From: Theobroma cacao
Lineage: Eukaryota > Streptophyta > Magnoliopsida > Malvales > Malvaceae
Assembly (NCBI RefSeq): GCF_000208745.1
Contig: NC_030852.1
Coordinates: forward strand, 30,954,969 to 31,018,968
Direction of reading: 5' to 3'
Length of the DNA stretch: 64,000 nt
Shown here in pieces: positions 61,977 through 64,000 of this stretch. The notes under the pieces are model-generated. The model searched no databases, was not told the DNA's origin, and saw nothing but the letters and a program-made list of their open reading frames with translations. Every line of letters begins with the position of its first letter. Within the stretch, counting starts at the first letter, position 1. Made by a program: the position numbers and the translations under genes.

Positions 61977-64000
61977 TTATACAGACTTGTAATTTTTCCT
62001 TCTCTATTACAATTCACTGTAATAATCAAATAGGTAAAAAAGATGGAAAGTTTTTAAACCCTAAAAAACAGAGAAGAGGGAATTGAAGTCCTGCATAAAC
62101 CCTAAAATCTACAGCAAATAGTAAGAAATTGGCAGCTTTGAGAGAGATTTCGAAGGAATTGAAATACCTGGTTTTGGAGGAACTGGCAATGGAATATCAG
62201 GAGCTCCAATTTGCCTCTTTTTTCTTCTCTCGTTCTCTTCCTCGGTTCGAGTTGTCCAGTTCTTGTTTTCGGTTTGAGTTTTTGGGCTTCGGCTCTACTC
62301 CGGGAACTCTGGATTCATGTGGGACAGGCCCAATTCAACTGCCCGGGTAGAAGAAAGTTTCGAGACTTTTTTAAAATGAATGAAAATCGGGCCGATTGTT
62401 TTGGGGGAAGGGATAATCGACCATAGAGGGAAGCACTGTGCAATTAAGAGAGTGCAATCTGCCTGCTTCCAAGCCCACCTTAAAGTGAACCAAGAGAGAG
62501 CCCAGCTTTTTCCTTATTTACTTATCCTACTGAAAGAGAAATGTGATTCTTTTTTTTTTTTTTTTACATACATAATTTTCCAAACAAAACTGACTAGCTA
62601 ATAATTTTCCTTATTTACTCTGCAAGGCCTAGCTAATAAAATCTTGCTACAACAAAGATGCCCCCTAATGCATGTAAGTGAAGGAGAGAACCTGCCATTA
62701 ATGGCGATAGAAAGGGACAGAAATGAATTGTGTTGTCAGTTGTGCCATTTGGGGCCTATTCCCCCTAGACATTTTCTTTCTCATCAACATCTACTTTTTA
62801 TAAACTGCTGGCGCGACATCGGGTTCGGAACAACACGAAAAATGTTGAGCCAATTACTATCAGGGGTATCATAAAAGTTGTAACACTTTTAAAGCTAAAC
62901 CTTATAGGAATTGACAGGAGAAATAAGGTAAAATAATGTGAACCCATAGCGAACCTACTCATCAATTTGTTCACAGGTCAATTTTTAAAACAAATTTTGC
63001 CTGTTAAAGCTATGGCTGAATAAAACACCTTTAGTTTTACCAGCTGTACAGTTCCTTGCTGATAAAAACCAAAAAAAAAAAAAAAATTTTGTCCCCCCAG
63101 AAAAGTTGGTTGGTAATCTGGGCCACAAGACTAGCAAAGAATGGATTCTAATATTCTGCTTCATTCAAGAACATATGCTTCATCACGTGCACTTTATTAG
63201 ATTCATATTTTCAGAACCATTTTTTTAGCTGATCTCACTATCAAGCCTTTATCCAACTTGCAATTAAGTTTTTTGCAAGGTCCTAATCAACTTGTAGTAT
63301 ATATATAGCACAGAAAAATAAAGCAAAGTGCGAGCTTTAGATGCAATGTGCATTCTGCATCAAAAAAAAAAAAGACCTTGATGAAAGGAAGGACCAGCTG
63401 TTTGCTTTAGCAGATGTGAGATTGGCTGGAAATATTATATGCATAGCACACAAAGCAGAGAGGAACCAATCCATCAAATAATATGCTGAGGGGATCACGT
63501 ATTGCTTTTTAATCCAGGGGTCCCTCCCGGCTTTTATGTGTACAGCTCAATCCCTCCTCTTTTTTCTCCAACAAATGACAGTTGAAGATGTCAATATCAT
63601 TACCTACTCGCCAAACATGCTGAGTTATTTGTTAAGGATAAAACCTCTGCTGATTGAGCTAATCATACAGAACATCATACGTATCTACATATAATAAGAA
63701 TTTAATGGAGAAAACACACACACGCACACAAAGTCACAATTTAAGAAAACTGGCTCCGAGCTGGCTATAGATTCCCAGGCTGACCTTCCTCGCAGGTAAA
63801 AACCATGTACTTTCTCAGTCAAGAAAAACAACGTCCCTGTATTTCTCTTGTATCCACCCTGTATCTTTAGTTGGAGTTAGTAGCACATACACAGCAACAT
63901 GGGGCCAGGCTACTTGGTAAATGGAATCGATTCCATCTTTTTGGTCAGGTATTGAGTTTGGGATACATTTCATGCTTAAGAAGAATGGTTCTAGGCAGTA
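61977..64000. other. MED10 leader and upstream region, no gene seen
   Basis: The first 150 bp should hold the MED10 leader and promoter. Beyond it, A/T runs occur at about 62553 and 63069. Open frames at 62129-62874 overlap in different frames and lack domains. No gene is recognised up to the window end. Confidence 0.45.

Overview
This window is nuclear DNA of a dicotyledonous flowering plant. The genes have GT-AG introns and long AT-rich spacers with microsatellites and decayed transposons. Every recognisable protein belongs to a plant family: GDSL lipase, BODYGUARD, bHLH-MYC, glyoxal-oxidase-like, HD-Zip I and plant MED10. I cannot name the species; gene spacing and repeat load suit a rosid-type tree or shrub.

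Left part (1-12 kb): a five-exon GDSL esterase/lipase on the minus strand and, divergently, a four-exon BODYGUARD-type alpha/beta hydrolase on the plus strand. Both are secreted or membrane-linked hydrolases of the kind used in cuticle formation. A spacer holds a palindromic array of 22-bp repeats.

Middle part (14-40 kb): a diverged segmental duplication. Copy B (about 32.1-40.4 kb) carries an intact single-exon bHLH14/MYC-type gene. Copy A (about 14.4-25.8 kb) carries only the 3' third of the same gene; its 5' part is replaced by a 5-kb nest of repeats, including a 1.38-kb fold-back element and a hAT-like MITE. Between the copies lies a 5'-truncated, intronless and frameshifted retropseudogene of a bromodomain protein (BRD1/2/13-like), itself split by a 2.9-kb solo-LTR-like insertion with a 5-bp target duplication.

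Right part (43-62 kb): an intronless glyoxal-oxidase-like gene (minus), a MIR166 hairpin (minus), an ATHB-7/12-type HD-Zip I gene (plus) and the five-exon Mediator subunit gene MED10 (minus).

From memory of the Arabidopsis map, GDSL - BDG2 - MIR166E - MED10A are consecutive on chromosome 5 (At5g41890-At5g41910), while MIR166A and MIR166B sit beside ATHB-7 and ATHB-12. The window therefore appears to keep, in one place, an ancestral block that Arabidopsis split among duplicated regions. That linkage, the beheaded bHLH twin and the nested retropseudogene/LTR are the most informative observations. I found no tRNA, rRNA, CRISPR array or complete autonomous transposon.
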